A stretch of 50,016 nt of DNA from Acetofilamentum sp. Its GTDB lineage: Bacteria > Bacteroidota > Bacteroidia > Bacteroidales > DYOH01. The stretch covers positions 1-50,016 of the forward strand of contig DYOH01000015.1 of assembly GCA_020720625.1 (NCBI GenBank), written 5' to 3'. Position 1 is the stretch's first letter; each line of letters opens with the position of its first letter. The position numbers were made by a program, and so were the translations under genes. The notes under the pieces were generated by a model that searched no databases, was not told the origin of the DNA, and was given only the letters and a program-made list of their open reading frames with translations. Positions 25,819 to 34,679 of the stretch are shown here, piece by piece.

Positions 25819-28422
25819 ATGTCCGATAAAAGATTTAAACCCAGAAGTGTAAAAATTTATTGCTCAAACGAGTGGATGGCCGATTCTACAAAAAAATACC
25901 GTACTGCTTTCGATAAAAACGAAATCTCCTATTTATGGGCAGAATTTTCAGTTTTTAATAAACTTTTCGACGAAAAAGATTGGGAAGACGATTTTAAACT
26001 CAAAGCCTTTGACTTAAACGACGGTAAAAAAGAACTATGCGACCAGGAAGAGAAAATTAAAGTCTCAAAAGAAGAAAACGTGGTGTATTTCCGCAAAGGA
26101 TGGGGTACCGAAGCTGCCGGCGGGTTTTGGGAAGAAGGGAAATATTCGTGGGAAGCCTATATCGGCAACACACTAATTGATAGTGCTATTTTTCAAGTTA
26201 ACGACGTTGGACTGGTATCGGAAAACAATAATCCATATTTTTCGGTAGATAGCGTTAAGCTTTTTAATGGCCTTTACGATGGTTGGAAAATTGAAAAAAA
26301 AGATCGTCTTTACCTTAAAAAATTTGATCGCGACCAAACTCAATACATTTGGGTGGAATTAATTGTAAAATCAAAAATAAACAAGGCATACAACGCAGAG
26401 TTTTTCTTTAATTTTTTTGATGATGCCGGACAGCCCAAAGCCAAAATGTCGGTGAGCGATTTGGTTGAAAGTGGCAACAAAGATAAGCTTTATACTTTCA
26501 ATCGCGGCTGGGGTAGCGATTCTACCGGAACCTGGAAAGACAATAAATACATGCTCGAAATCGTATTTAACGATACATTGATTGCAGCCGTAAGTTTCGA
26601 AGTAGGCGATGCCAACGAAGAAGGCGTACCCGATTTGATGCTTAACCGAGAAAATATCATAAAATCTGTAAGTCAATCAAGCGCACCTGTAGAACAAACC
26701 GAAAAATCGCTTGCCGAATTAATGGCAGAATTAGAAGGGCTAATCGGACTTCAGGATATCAAAAAGAAAATTAAAGATCACCTTCGCTATATCGAATTTA
26801 TCAAACTAAGAAACGAAAAAGGTTTTGATGAACAAGAAAGCATTAGTTTGCATAGCGTTTTTACAGGAAACCCGGGATCGGGAAAAACTACCGTAGTTAA
26901 AATGCTGGGCCAAATTTATAAACAAATGGGTTTGCTCTCCAAAGGCCATGTAATTGAAGCAGATAGAGCAGATTTGGTTGGCGAATTTATTGGACAAACT
27001 GCACCAAGAACAAAAAAACTGATAGAACAGGCACGTGGAGGTATACTCTTTATAGATGAAGCATACAGCTTAGCTAGAGCCAAAGACGACCCCAAAGATT
27101 TTGGGAAGGAGGTTATCGAAACAGTTATCAAAGAAATGTCTGATGGTGCCGGAGATATAGCTATTATGGTTGCTGGATATCCTAAAGAGATGGACAATTT
27201 TCTGGATTCAAACCCCGGATTGCGTTCCAGATTTAATTATTACTTTGTTTTCGACGATTATTTGCCCGATGAACTAATGGAAATTGCCAAATATGCTGCC
27301 AAAAAGCGTTCGGTAGAATTTAACAAAGAGGCTTTAATCGCCGTAGAAAGCATTGTACAGGAAGCATATCGCAACAGGGATAGCTCCTTTGGTAACGCCC
27401 GCTTTGTGTATTCTATTGTAGACGAAGCCAAAATGAATATGGGTTTGAGATTAATGGAAAAGGATATCAAAAAAATAAGCAAAAAAGATTTGATGAACAT
27501 TACCCTGGAAGATATTGAAAACCTTAAAAAAGTTGCCAAAGTAAGAAATCCGAATATAAAAATGGACGAGCGATTACTTGCCGACAGTTTACAAGAACTA
27601 AATTCTTATGTGGGTTTGCAAAATGTAAAAACTGAGATTAACGACATTGTAAAATTAGTACGATACTATCGCGAAACAGGCAAAGATGTGCTCAATAGAT
27701 TCGCACTGCATACTGTGTTTGTTGGAAATCCGGGAACCGGAAAGACTACCATCGCCCGCTTAATCGGTAAAATTTACAAAGCTTTGGGTATACTCGAAAG
27801 AGGCCATGTGGTAGAAGCAGACCGCGAATCGCTTGTGGCTGGATTTACAGGTCAGACAGCCATAAAAACAAAAGAGAAAATAGATGCCGCCATGAATGGT
27901 GTTTTATTTGTTGACGAAGCTTATGCACTCGACGATAATTCCTTTGGTCGCGAATCCATTGAAGTTATTCTCAAAAACATGGAAGATCACAGGGGAAAAC
28001 TAGCGCTTATTGTGGCTGGATATCCGGAAAATATGAGTAAATTTCTGAATTCAAATCCGGGATTACGCTCCAGATTTGATCGCACGTTTAATTTCGCAGA
28101 TTACACACCACTGGAACTGCTTCATATTCTTGACTTTATGCTCAAACGCTACGATTTATTTCTCGACGAAGGAGCAAAATTGTATCTCGAAGTGTATATC
28201 GAAGAAATCTATAAAGACCGCGATAAGTATTTTGGAAATGCCCGCGAAATTAGAAAAATGGTAGAAGATATCGTCAAAAAACAAAATCTCAGACTGGCAT
28301 CAATGCCCTCCGACGAAAGAACGCTTAAATTAATAGAAACCGTTACCATTGCCGACGTGGCTCATTTTGAGTATAAGGCGGCCGAAAGCAAGCTCGGAAA
28401 AATAGGTTTTGGCAGTAAATAA
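25819..28422 (+). CDS. CbxX/CfqX-type double AAA+ ATPase with duplicated N-terminal domain
   Basis: An 867-residue protein. Residues 10-130 and 140-262 are two copies of one domain; each holds F.RGWG, then G.W, Y..E and a terminal F.V. strand, likely a beta sandwich. Two AAA+ modules of the CbbX/SpoVK type follow. The first has Walker A GNPGSGKT (350-357), Walker B FIDEAY (Asp413-Glu414) and NPGLRSRF (465-472). The second has GNPGTGKT (636-643), FVDEAY (Asp699-Glu700) and NPGLRSRF (746-753). All catalytic residues look intact, so both rings probably hydrolyse ATP. The family remodels protein partners; the target here is unknown. A pseudo-caspase gene follows in the same direction. Confidence 0.85.
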   Translation: MSDKRFKPRSVKIYCSNEWMADSTKKYRTAFDKNEISYLWAEFSVFNKLFDEKDWEDDFKLKAFDLNDGKKELCDQEEKIKVSKEENVVYFRKGWGTEAAGGFWEEGKYSWEAYIGNTLIDSAIFQVNDVGLVSENNNPYFSVDSVKLFNGLYDGWKIEKKDRLYLKKFDRDQTQYIWVELIVKSKINKAYNAEFFFNFFDDAGQPKAKMSVSDLVESGNKDKLYTFNRGWGSDSTGTWKDNKYMLEIVFNDTLIAAVSFEVGDANEEGVPDLMLNRENIIKSVSQSSAPVEQTEKSLAELMAELEGLIGLQDIKKKIKDHLRYIEFIKLRNEKGFDEQESISLHSVFTGNPGSGKTTVVKMLGQIYKQMGLLSKGHVIEADRADLVGEFIGQTAPRTKKLIEQARGGILFIDEAYSLARAKDDPKDFGKEVIETVIKEMSDGAGDIAIMVAGYPKEMDNFLDSNPGLRSRFNYYFVFDDYLPDELMEIAKYAAKKRSVEFNKEALIAVESIVQEAYRNRDSSFGNARFVYSIVDEAKMNMGLRLMEKDIKKISKKDLMNITLEDIENLKKVAKVRNPNIKMDERLLADSLQELNSYVGLQNVKTEINDIVKLVRYYRETGKDVLNRFALHTVFVGNPGTGKTTIARLIGKIYKALGILERGHVVEADRESLVAGFTGQTAIKTKEKIDAAMNGVLFVDEAYALDDNSFGRESIEVILKNMEDHRGKLALIVAGYPENMSKFLNSNPGLRSRFDRTFNFADYTPLELLHILDFMLKRYDLFLDEGAKLYLEVYIEEIYKDRDKYFGNAREIRKMVEDIVKKQNLRLASMPSDERTLKLIETVTIADVAHFEYKAAESKLGKIGFGSK

Positions 28423-28434
28423 TTTTTTTGTTTA

Positions 28435-28474
28435 AAAAGATGTTGATAACTTACCATAGTTATCAACATCTTTT
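28435..28474 (+). terminator. strong hairpin terminator after the AAA+ gene
   Basis: Two perfectly complementary 17-base arms (28435-28451 and 28458-28474) surround a 6-base loop. The hairpin starts with A and ends with T runs, 13 bases after the AAA+ stop. It suggests that the next gene is mainly expressed from its own promoter. Confidence 0.7.
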
Positions 28475-28542
28475 CCACCATTTTTGTACTACATTTTTAT
28501 AATTGATGCTTTTAATATAGCCCATAGTACAACAATAGTTTG

Positions 28543-28550
28543 TATTTTTG
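28543..28550 (+). promoter_or_regulatory. -7 box upstream of the caspase-like gene
   Basis: TATTTTTG is an exact TAnnTTTG match, 19 bases before ATG 28570 and after the terminator. The -33 region is not convincing. Confidence 0.4.
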
Positions 28551-28569
28551 TTTCCAAATCTGTTTGCGA

Positions 28570-30000
28570 ATGTCTCCAATTTTTGTTGATTATAGTAATA
28601 CCCATGTTTTAATTGCCGGATGCAGTGAATATTACGACGAACCTGCACTTTTACCACTTCAGAATGTAAAAGCGGGAGTTCAACAATTTCATAAAATGCT
28701 CCTGGACCAACAAGTATTAGGAATTCCGAACGAAAACATAAGCCTTTCGCTAAACGAATCTAAGAAACAAATAATCAGAAAGTTAAATCAACTGGTAGAT
28801 TTAGCGTCAAAGCAGGCGCATACCATTATCATTTATTTTGCTGGTTATGGAGTGGTTTCTCAAGAGAACAACAAATTTTATCTGGTAGCTGCCGATACCG
28901 GTTTACGCTTTTTAGAAGATGAAGGTATTAGCATACAAAGTATTAAGGAAAAATTAGCCAAGGCCAAAGCCGGCAAAAAAGTTCTAATCCTTGATGCACT
29001 TTACAGGCAAGTTAATGGAGGACAATCGTTTCAGATTAATGCATTTAGCGAGTTCGAATATTTCGACGACGTATATATTTTCACTAATTCTGTGGACAAT
29101 GTGGCCAGTTTTCACGATTACTATAATCCCGAACGACCTACATTTCTCACCGAAAAAATTATTCAGGCCATATATCAAGGTAAAAATAACGATAATCCAT
29201 TTTTAAGCACTTCCGAAATTTCTTCATTGGTCGATAGTTTATTTCAGAGCGAAAATCTAAGCCCCATGCCCAAAAGCTACGGCCAATCGCGCACCAGAGA
29301 TATTTTGTTCTGCAAAAACAGTGCTTTTGATTCCAATATCGAACAATCCGATTCCGAAGAAGATATGGCTTGGGTGAAAGCACAACAGGAGAACAATGCT
29401 TTTGCTTACGACGATTACATAGACAAATTTCCAAAGGGCAAATATGTGCCTCTGGCTATCGAAAACTTAAAGCGCATTGAAGAAGACGACGAAAGCTGGC
29501 TAAAAGCCAGACGAAAAAACTTGCTTTTCTCTTATCGCGAATATTTATATAATTATCCAAATGGCGTACATTACGAAGAAGCATTGAAAAGAATCAAAGA
29601 AATAAAAATCAATGCAAGAAAAACAAAGTTTCACGAAGACTTAACTCAAGCACTGGAAGATACTAAAAACAAAATATTTGAACACACCGAGAAAACAGAG
29701 AAAGACGAAAGCATACAGAAAAAAAATCGTCAAAAACTGGATATGGATTTAATTGAAAGCTTTATCCGAAATGAGAAGAAAATTGCTCCATCAACCCAGT
29801 TAAATGTTTCTAACGAAGATTTATCTTTGCCCGCAGTATCAGAAACCGAAGAAATTATAACCGAATCATGGGCAAAATTACTGGTAAAACAAAAAAATCT
29901 GCCCAAAGCCATGGATGCCTATAAAAAACTGGCAATTAAATTTCCGGAGAAGGAAAAATATTACCTTGCCAAGGCAAATGAATTAAAAGCCCTAAATTAG
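28570..30000 (+). CDS. caspase-fold protein lacking the catalytic dyad, with helical repeats
   Basis: A 476-residue protein. Residues 10-250 have the peptidase C14 layout: an N-terminal THVLIAGCSEYYD strand, IIIYFAGYG (86-94) and VLILDALYR (138-146). In active caspase-like enzymes these read as F.GHG and LDACHSG. Here the His is Tyr93 and the Cys is Leu144, so proteolysis is unlikely. Two helical repeats follow at 266-302 and 309-346, each with W.KA...N....Y..Y...P.G, then a charged coiled-coil region. The C-terminal 45 residues are TPR-like. No signal peptide is present. Start ATG 28570 is preferred to an upstream TTG. The gene lies 147 bases after the AAA+ ATPase; a functional link is inference. 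Confidence 0.75.
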   Translation: MSPIFVDYSNTHVLIAGCSEYYDEPALLPLQNVKAGVQQFHKMLLDQQVLGIPNENISLSLNESKKQIIRKLNQLVDLASKQAHTIIIYFAGYGVVSQENNKFYLVAADTGLRFLEDEGISIQSIKEKLAKAKAGKKVLILDALYRQVNGGQSFQINAFSEFEYFDDVYIFTNSVDNVASFHDYYNPERPTFLTEKIIQAIYQGKNNDNPFLSTSEISSLVDSLFQSENLSPMPKSYGQSRTRDILFCKNSAFDSNIEQSDSEEDMAWVKAQQENNAFAYDDYIDKFPKGKYVPLAIENLKRIEEDDESWLKARRKNLLFSYREYLYNYPNGVHYEEALKRIKEIKINARKTKFHEDLTQALEDTKNKIFEHTEKTEKDESIQKKNRQKLDMDLIESFIRNEKKIAPSTQLNVSNEDLSLPAVSETEEIITESWAKLLVKQKNLPKAMDAYKKLAIKFPEKEKYYLAKANELKALN

Positions 30001-30021
30001 ATAAGTTTTCCGAAAAAATAA

Positions 30022-30054
30022 AAAGAGCTCTGAACCAATCGTTTAGAACTCTTT
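30022..30054. terminator. bidirectional terminator between the caspase-like gene and buk
   Basis: AAAGAG pairs with CTCTTT, extended inward by TCT/AGA with small interruptions. It lies between converging genes and is flanked by A- and T-rich sequence. Confidence 0.55.
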
Positions 30055-30075
30055 ACTTGTATTAAAATGCAGATA

Positions 30076-31185
30076 TCAGGTATACTCCTTCACTTCCACT
30101 TCGTTTTTCACCACCATAAAGCCATTCATGGCAAGAGCACGCATCTCATCTTCGCCAGGATAAACATGTACCGGAGCAATTTTATGCACTCTCTCTATAA
30201 TTTTATTCACAAAATATTTGGAATTGGCCACACCACCGGTAATTAAAATGGCATCAACATCGCCTTCCAAAACCGGATACATGCTGCCCACATACTTAGA
30301 AACCTGATAGGCCATAGCATCAAAATAAAACTTAGCTTCGGCATCGCCCTGTTGAGCGCGAACTTCAACATCATAAGCACTATTTGTGCCTAAATAGGCC
30401 ACCAGGCCGCCTTCACCTTTAAGCATCCGCATAATTTTATCCTCGGTATAACGACCACTAAAGCACAATCTTACCAAATCGCCTGCCGGCAATGTTCCGC
30501 TTCTTTCGGGGGAAAATGGTCCTTCCCCATCCAAACCATTGTTCACATCAATTACCTGTCCTTTCTGATGTGCACCAACAGTAATACCACCACCTAAATG
30601 CACCACAATTAAATTTAAGTCCTCGTATTGACGCATGGTAGCTTTGGCAAAAGTGCGGGCAACCGCTTTTTGATTCAGGGCATGAAAAATAGATTTTCGC
30701 TGAAATGCTGGGTGTCCGGCAACTCTGGCCAATGGATTAAGTTCATCTACCACTACCGGATTGGCAATATATGCCTTTGCATTTGGTAAATTCTTCGCCA
30801 TATCGTAAGCAATTAAGCCCCCCAAATTACTGGCATGTTCGCCAAATTTTGGATTTTTTAAATCTTCAATCATCCGTTCGTTTACTTCGTAAACACCAGA
30901 TTTAATAGGCTTTAGCAAGCCACCACGGCCTACAATGGCGCGTACCAAATCTAGTCGGATTTCGGCCTTCTTTAATTCGCCACAAATGATGTTTTTTCGA
31001 AATTCGTATTGATCGGCAATTCCTTTAAAAGGTTTTAATTCATCTTGCGAATGTTGAATATTCTTTAAAAATACAGGATTATTATTCACATACACAGCAA
31101 TTTTTGTAGAAGTAGATCCCGGATTAATGGCCAATACTCTAACCATTTCCAACTCATATTGCGAATGTTCCATTTCAGCTACCAT
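30076..31185 (-). CDS. buk: butyrate kinase
   Basis: A 369-residue ASKHA-fold kinase that makes ATP and butyrate (or a branched acid) from the acyl phosphate. VLAINPGSTSTKIAVY is the phosphate-1 motif. GRGGLLKPIKSGVYEVNE, VHLGGGITVGAHQKG and ITGGVANSKYF follow butyrate kinase order. The 14-residue extension before the usual start is supported by AAAGGAG, a rare clear Shine-Dalgarno, 7 bases before ATG 31185; ATG 31143 is the alternative. It is the second gene after ptb with 16 bases between. Confidence 0.93.
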   Translation of the reverse strand: MVAEMEHSQYELEMVRVLAINPGSTSTKIAVYVNNNPVFLKNIQHSQDELKPFKGIADQYEFRKNIICGELKKAEIRLDLVRAIVGRGGLLKPIKSGVYEVNERMIEDLKNPKFGEHASNLGGLIAYDMAKNLPNAKAYIANPVVVDELNPLARVAGHPAFQRKSIFHALNQKAVARTFAKATMRQYEDLNLIVVHLGGGITVGAHQKGQVIDVNNGLDGEGPFSPERSGTLPAGDLVRLCFSGRYTEDKIMRMLKGEGGLVAYLGTNSAYDVEVRAQQGDAEAKFYFDAMAYQVSKYVGSMYPVLEGDVDAILITGGVANSKYFVNKIIERVHKIAPVHVYPGEDEMRALAMNGFMVVKNEVEVKEYT

Positions 31186-31201
31186 AAGATATCTCCTTTT
31201 A

Positions 31202-32098
31202 TTAAGCCAAAGTGGCTAACATAATACTATTTAGTTTTGCATCTTCAGAATCGGAGCGCGAAGTGAGTACAATTGGTACTGTTGCTCCCAGAATTACGGC
31301 CGCTAAACGAGCGTTGGCAAAGTATGTCAGCGATTTATATAATGTATTTCCGGCTTCGAGATAGGGCACTAACAGTAAATCTGCATCACCTGCTACTTCG
31401 CTTTTAATGCCTTTATGCTCTGCCGATTCTTTGCTTATGGCGTTGTCGAATGCCAATGGTCCATCCACAATGCAGTTTTTTATCTGCCCACGCACAGCCA
31501 TTTGGGTTAATGCAGCAGCATCTATGGTTGCCTGCATGGCCGGGTTTATAACTTCAACGGCAGCTAATGGCGCAACTTTCGGCATTTTATACCCTATTTT
31601 ATTCATAAATTGCACCGAATTTTCCAATATACCGATTTTTGTTTCCAAATCGGGGGCAATATTCATAGCTACATCGGTAATTGCTAATAACTTATGATAA
31701 TTTGGGATTTCAAAAAGGGCAAAATGAGATAAAACTTTGGCTTTTTTTAATCCCCATTCTTTGTTTAAAACTGCTCTCAGCAAATTGGCAGTGGGCACAT
31801 TTCCTTTCATTAAAATATCGGCCTTGTTTTCTCTTACAAGCATTATGGCTTGTTTTACAGCTTCGTCTTTATCCTTAGCGTTTATGATAACGTTTGCAGG
31901 AATATCAATATTTTTGGCACTTGCAATTCTTCGTATTTCTGATTCGTCGCCGGTGAGGATAATATTTACATTGTGATGCAAATATGCTTCGAAAACAGCT
32001 TCTAGTGAATGTTCGTCTTGAGCTACGGCCAAAACAAGTGTTTTCTTTTGGGTAGCTTTTCTCGACAACTGAAATAATTCTTTTAAATTCTTTATCAT
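31202..32098 (-). CDS. ptb: phosphate butyryltransferase
   Basis: A 298-residue acyltransferase of the Pta/Ptb family that converts acyl-CoA and phosphate to acyl phosphate. VLAVAQDEHSLEAV at the N-terminus, MKGNVPTANLLRAVLNKEWG and VDGPLAFDNAISKESAEHKG match Ptb rather than Pta. Length is standard. With buk it forms a substrate-level phosphorylation pair for butyryl-CoA and possibly isobutyryl- or isovaleryl-CoA. The 5' region contains the MITE-like element, so its promoter may be affected. Confidence 0.9.
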   Translation of the reverse strand: MIKNLKELFQLSRKATQKKTLVLAVAQDEHSLEAVFEAYLHHNVNIILTGDESEIRRIASAKNIDIPANVIINAKDKDEAVKQAIMLVRENKADILMKGNVPTANLLRAVLNKEWGLKKAKVLSHFALFEIPNYHKLLAITDVAMNIAPDLETKIGILENSVQFMNKIGYKMPKVAPLAAVEVINPAMQATIDAAALTQMAVRGQIKNCIVDGPLAFDNAISKESAEHKGIKSEVAGDADLLLVPYLEAGNTLYKSLTYFANARLAAVILGATVPIVLTSRSDSEDAKLNSIMLATLA

Positions 32099-32210
32099 AA
32101 GTATTTAATAAAAAAAATGAACTTATAAAGTACAAAAAAATAAGTATATTTATTTTAATTCATTGCTGATTAGTGGCAATGGTAAGCAAAAATTAGCTCA
32201 TAATAATCAT

Positions 32211-32341
32211 GAGTTCAGTCTAAAAAGATTGAAAAAATGATTATACCCCTGCCAGCGTTTTCTTAATTGACTTATAAACTGTTTAGTACAGTTACAGCAT
32301 TTTATAAAAATCAACGCTGGCAGGGTTTTTAGACTAGACTC
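32211..32341. mobile_element. MITE-like element with terminal inverted repeats and 6-bp target duplication
   Basis: The 131-bp element begins GAGTTCAGTCTAAAAA (32211-32226) and ends in its near reverse complement (32326-32341, two mismatches). Inside, a perfect 13-bp inverted pair CCCTGCCAGCGTT lies at 32247-32259 and 32313-32325. AATCAT occurs directly on both sides (32205-32210 and 32342-32347), as expected for a target-site duplication. No ORF of note is inside. The right 47 bases recur in inverted orientation at the end of the window. Confidence 0.8.
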
Positions 32342-32383
32342 AATCATATAATGCCAAATTGTGCTTCTTTTACATATAAAAAA

Positions 32384-32419
32384 AACTTTGCCAAAAGATA
32401 AACAAATTTTGGCAAAGTT
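32384..32419 (-). terminator. terminator of the pta-hbd-ackA operon
   Basis: Arms at 32384-32396 and 32407-32419 are perfectly complementary over 13 bp. On the minus strand a long T-run follows directly. It lies 27 bases past the ackA stop. Confidence 0.85.
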
Positions 32420-32445
32420 CATTTGCACTAGATTAACTAAACGAA

Positions 32446-33645
32446 TCAGTTTTCAATAATTTCTTTTGTATCGCGGGCAATAACCAATTCTTCGTTGGTA
32501 GGAATTACCAAAACTTTTACTTTGGTATTAGCAGCGCTGATATCCATTTCTTTACCCCTTAAACCTGTATTCTTTGCTTCATCTATTTCTATACCTAAAA
32601 AGCCAAGTCCTTTTGTTACACCACGACGAGTAGTATCAGCATTTTCGCCAATGCCGCCGGTAAATACCAAAACATCTATCCCACCCATTGCAGCAGCATA
32701 AGCTCCAATATACTTTCTAATGCGGTAATCGTACATTTCTAAAGCCAATTTAGCTCTTTCGTGGCCTGTTTCTGCGGCTTCTTCAATTTCGCGCATATCC
32801 GACGAAACACCTGAAATACCAAGCATTCCACTATGTTTATTGATAATTGTACGACCTGCATCAAGTCCGATTTCTTCTTTTTCCATAATGTAAAGCAAAA
32901 CGCCCAAGTCTAGGTCTCCGGAGCGGGTTCCCATAATTAAACCTTCGACAGGGGTTAAACCCATAGAAGTATCTAATGTTTTTCCATTTTTTATGGCCGC
33001 CATAGAGGCACCATTACCCAAATGGCAGATAACCACTTTTTGGGTATTCATATCAATTCCGCTAAATTCGGAAGCCCGATTGATTACAAAACGGTAGCTT
33101 GTGCCGTGAAATCCGTATCTGCGTATTCCATACTTGGTATATAATGAATAAGGAGATGCATACATAAAGCTATATGACGGCATTGTTTGGTGAAATGAAG
33201 TATCAAAAACGGCCACTTGCCTGATATTGGGCAATAGGTTTTTCATGGCGTAAATACCTTTTAAGTTGGCCGGATTGTGCAAAGGAGCCAAATCGCTTAC
33301 ATCTTCGATATCCTTAATAGCTTCGGGAGTTAAAAAGGCACTGGTTTTGAATTTTTCGCCACCGTGAGCAACTCTATGACCAACAGCATCTATTTCGTTC
33401 AGGCTCTTAATTATACCATGTTTCCCGCTCGATAAAATTCCCAAAACGTATTCAATACCATCCTGATGATCAAGGATTAATCCTTCAAACTTAATTTTGG
33501 TTCCATCAGATTTTACATGTTTTACGTAAGAACCTTTGAGACCAACTTTCTCTACAACACCTTTTGCAAGCACTTCTTCGGTACGCATATCAAAAAATTG
33601 ATATTTTATGGAAGAACTACCGCAATTTAATACTAATATATTCAT
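32446..33645 (-). CDS. ackA: acetate kinase
   Basis: A 399-residue kinase that makes ATP and acetate from acetyl phosphate. VLNCGSSSIKYQFFD is the N-terminal phosphate motif. VFDTSFHQTMP, RRYGFHGTSYRFV and CHLGNGASMAAI are the acetate kinase signatures, and FTGGIGENA closes the nucleotide site. All key residues look intact. It is the last gene of pta, hbd-like, ackA, 18 bases after the dehydrogenase. Confidence 0.95.
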   Translation of the reverse strand: MNILVLNCGSSSIKYQFFDMRTEEVLAKGVVEKVGLKGSYVKHVKSDGTKIKFEGLILDHQDGIEYVLGILSSGKHGIIKSLNEIDAVGHRVAHGGEKFKTSAFLTPEAIKDIEDVSDLAPLHNPANLKGIYAMKNLLPNIRQVAVFDTSFHQTMPSYSFMYASPYSLYTKYGIRRYGFHGTSYRFVINRASEFSGIDMNTQKVVICHLGNGASMAAIKNGKTLDTSMGLTPVEGLIMGTRSGDLDLGVLLYIMEKEEIGLDAGRTIINKHSGMLGISGVSSDMREIEEAAETGHERAKLALEMYDYRIRKYIGAYAAAMGGIDVLVFTGGIGENADTTRRGVTKGLGFLGIEIDEAKNTGLRGKEMDISAANTKVKVLVIPTNEELVIARDTKEIIEN

Positions 33646-33663
33646 TATTATATTTTTACAAGA

Positions 33664-34650
33664 TTAAATTGTTTTTGTAATATTATGACGGATATTTGGA
33701 TTAATACCCGTTTTTCGCTCTTTGTCGTCGTAAACATAAAAACCGATACCCGATTTACGGCCATTTTGGCCTGATCGAACTAATCTCTTAATTATTGGAG
33801 GCGTTTTAAAGGTATGCAAACCAAATTCGTTGAATAAATTTTCCATCCATCTTTCCACACGGTCTATTCCTGCCTTGTCGGCAAATTCGAAAGGTCCCAT
33901 TGGCAAGCCTAATCCGTCGCGCATGGCCATATCTATTTCTTCGATGGTACTTACACCTTCCATCCAAACACTGCATGCCTGATTAATCAAGCTAACAAAC
34001 AAACGAACTGTAATTAAACCGGCGCTTTCGGCAACAGGAATCGGATGTTTATCAATCATTTTAGCAAAAATCTGTACTTTATCGCAAATGGCTTTATCGG
34101 TGTGAAAAGCTCTAACTACTTCAATAACAGAAGCATCTGGGGCAGTAGTAGAAATGTGCATAGAAATACATCTGTCCGGATAATCCAGGTGCGATGCCAA
34201 TTCGGTAATGATACTATTGGTTGAATTGGTTGCTATAATAGTCTGATGACTAACATTATCTTCGATTCTTTTAAAAATATCCTTGCGAATATTTACTGCA
34301 AACTCTCGTTGTTTCGATAGAATTGACTCAATCACAATATCGCAATTCTTAAAATCGGCATAAGATAGCGTACCTTTAATTCTGCTTAAGGTGCTGCGCT
34401 TTTCTCCTTCGGTCATGCCCCAATGTTCTATTTTTCTGTCGAGTTCTTCGCTTAACTCATTAAAGGCATCCTTTATTTTCGCTTCCGAAAGCTCCAGGAA
34501 AATAACTTCTATGCCTTTGGTGGCAATCATCAGGGCAATTCTTTGACCTGTTGTTCCGCAACCAACAATTCCCACCTGCGAAAACATGGATTTTGGCTTT
34601 GCGTCGGCACTTAACGCATAATCGGCTAAATTTTCTAATAATTCTGACAT
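33664..34650 (-). CDS. divergent 3-hydroxyacyl-CoA dehydrogenase-like protein
   Basis: A 328-residue protein. An N-terminal Rossmann fold has VGIVGCGTTGQRI with G-x-G-x-x-G at residues 30-35 after a 20-residue extension. His165 and Glu177 sit at the spacing of the catalytic His-Glu pair of 3-hydroxybutyryl-CoA dehydrogenase. However, the Asn three residues after the His is Thr168, and the Asn before Arg in the GFIVNR segment is Val215. The C-terminal domain keeps LGLPMGPFEFADKAGID and SGIGFYVYDD. The fold is clear, but substrate and activity may differ. It lies between pta and ackA with 29- and 18-base spacers. Confidence 0.83.
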   Translation of the reverse strand: MSELLENLADYALSADAKPKSMFSQVGIVGCGTTGQRIALMIATKGIEVIFLELSEAKIKDAFNELSEELDRKIEHWGMTEGEKRSTLSRIKGTLSYADFKNCDIVIESILSKQREFAVNIRKDIFKRIEDNVSHQTIIATNSTNSIITELASHLDYPDRCISMHISTTAPDASVIEVVRAFHTDKAICDKVQIFAKMIDKHPIPVAESAGLITVRLFVSLINQACSVWMEGVSTIEEIDMAMRDGLGLPMGPFEFADKAGIDRVERWMENLFNEFGLHTFKTPPIIKRLVRSGQNGRKSGIGFYVYDDKERKTGINPNIRHNITKTI

Positions 34651-34679
34651 CTGTATATATTTGTCTAATAAGTTTTAAA

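Noticed and set aside
28441-28470. TTATCAACA and its complement as DnaA boxes
   Set aside because: Each differs from TTATNCACA by one base, there are only two, and they are simply the arms of the terminator hairpin.
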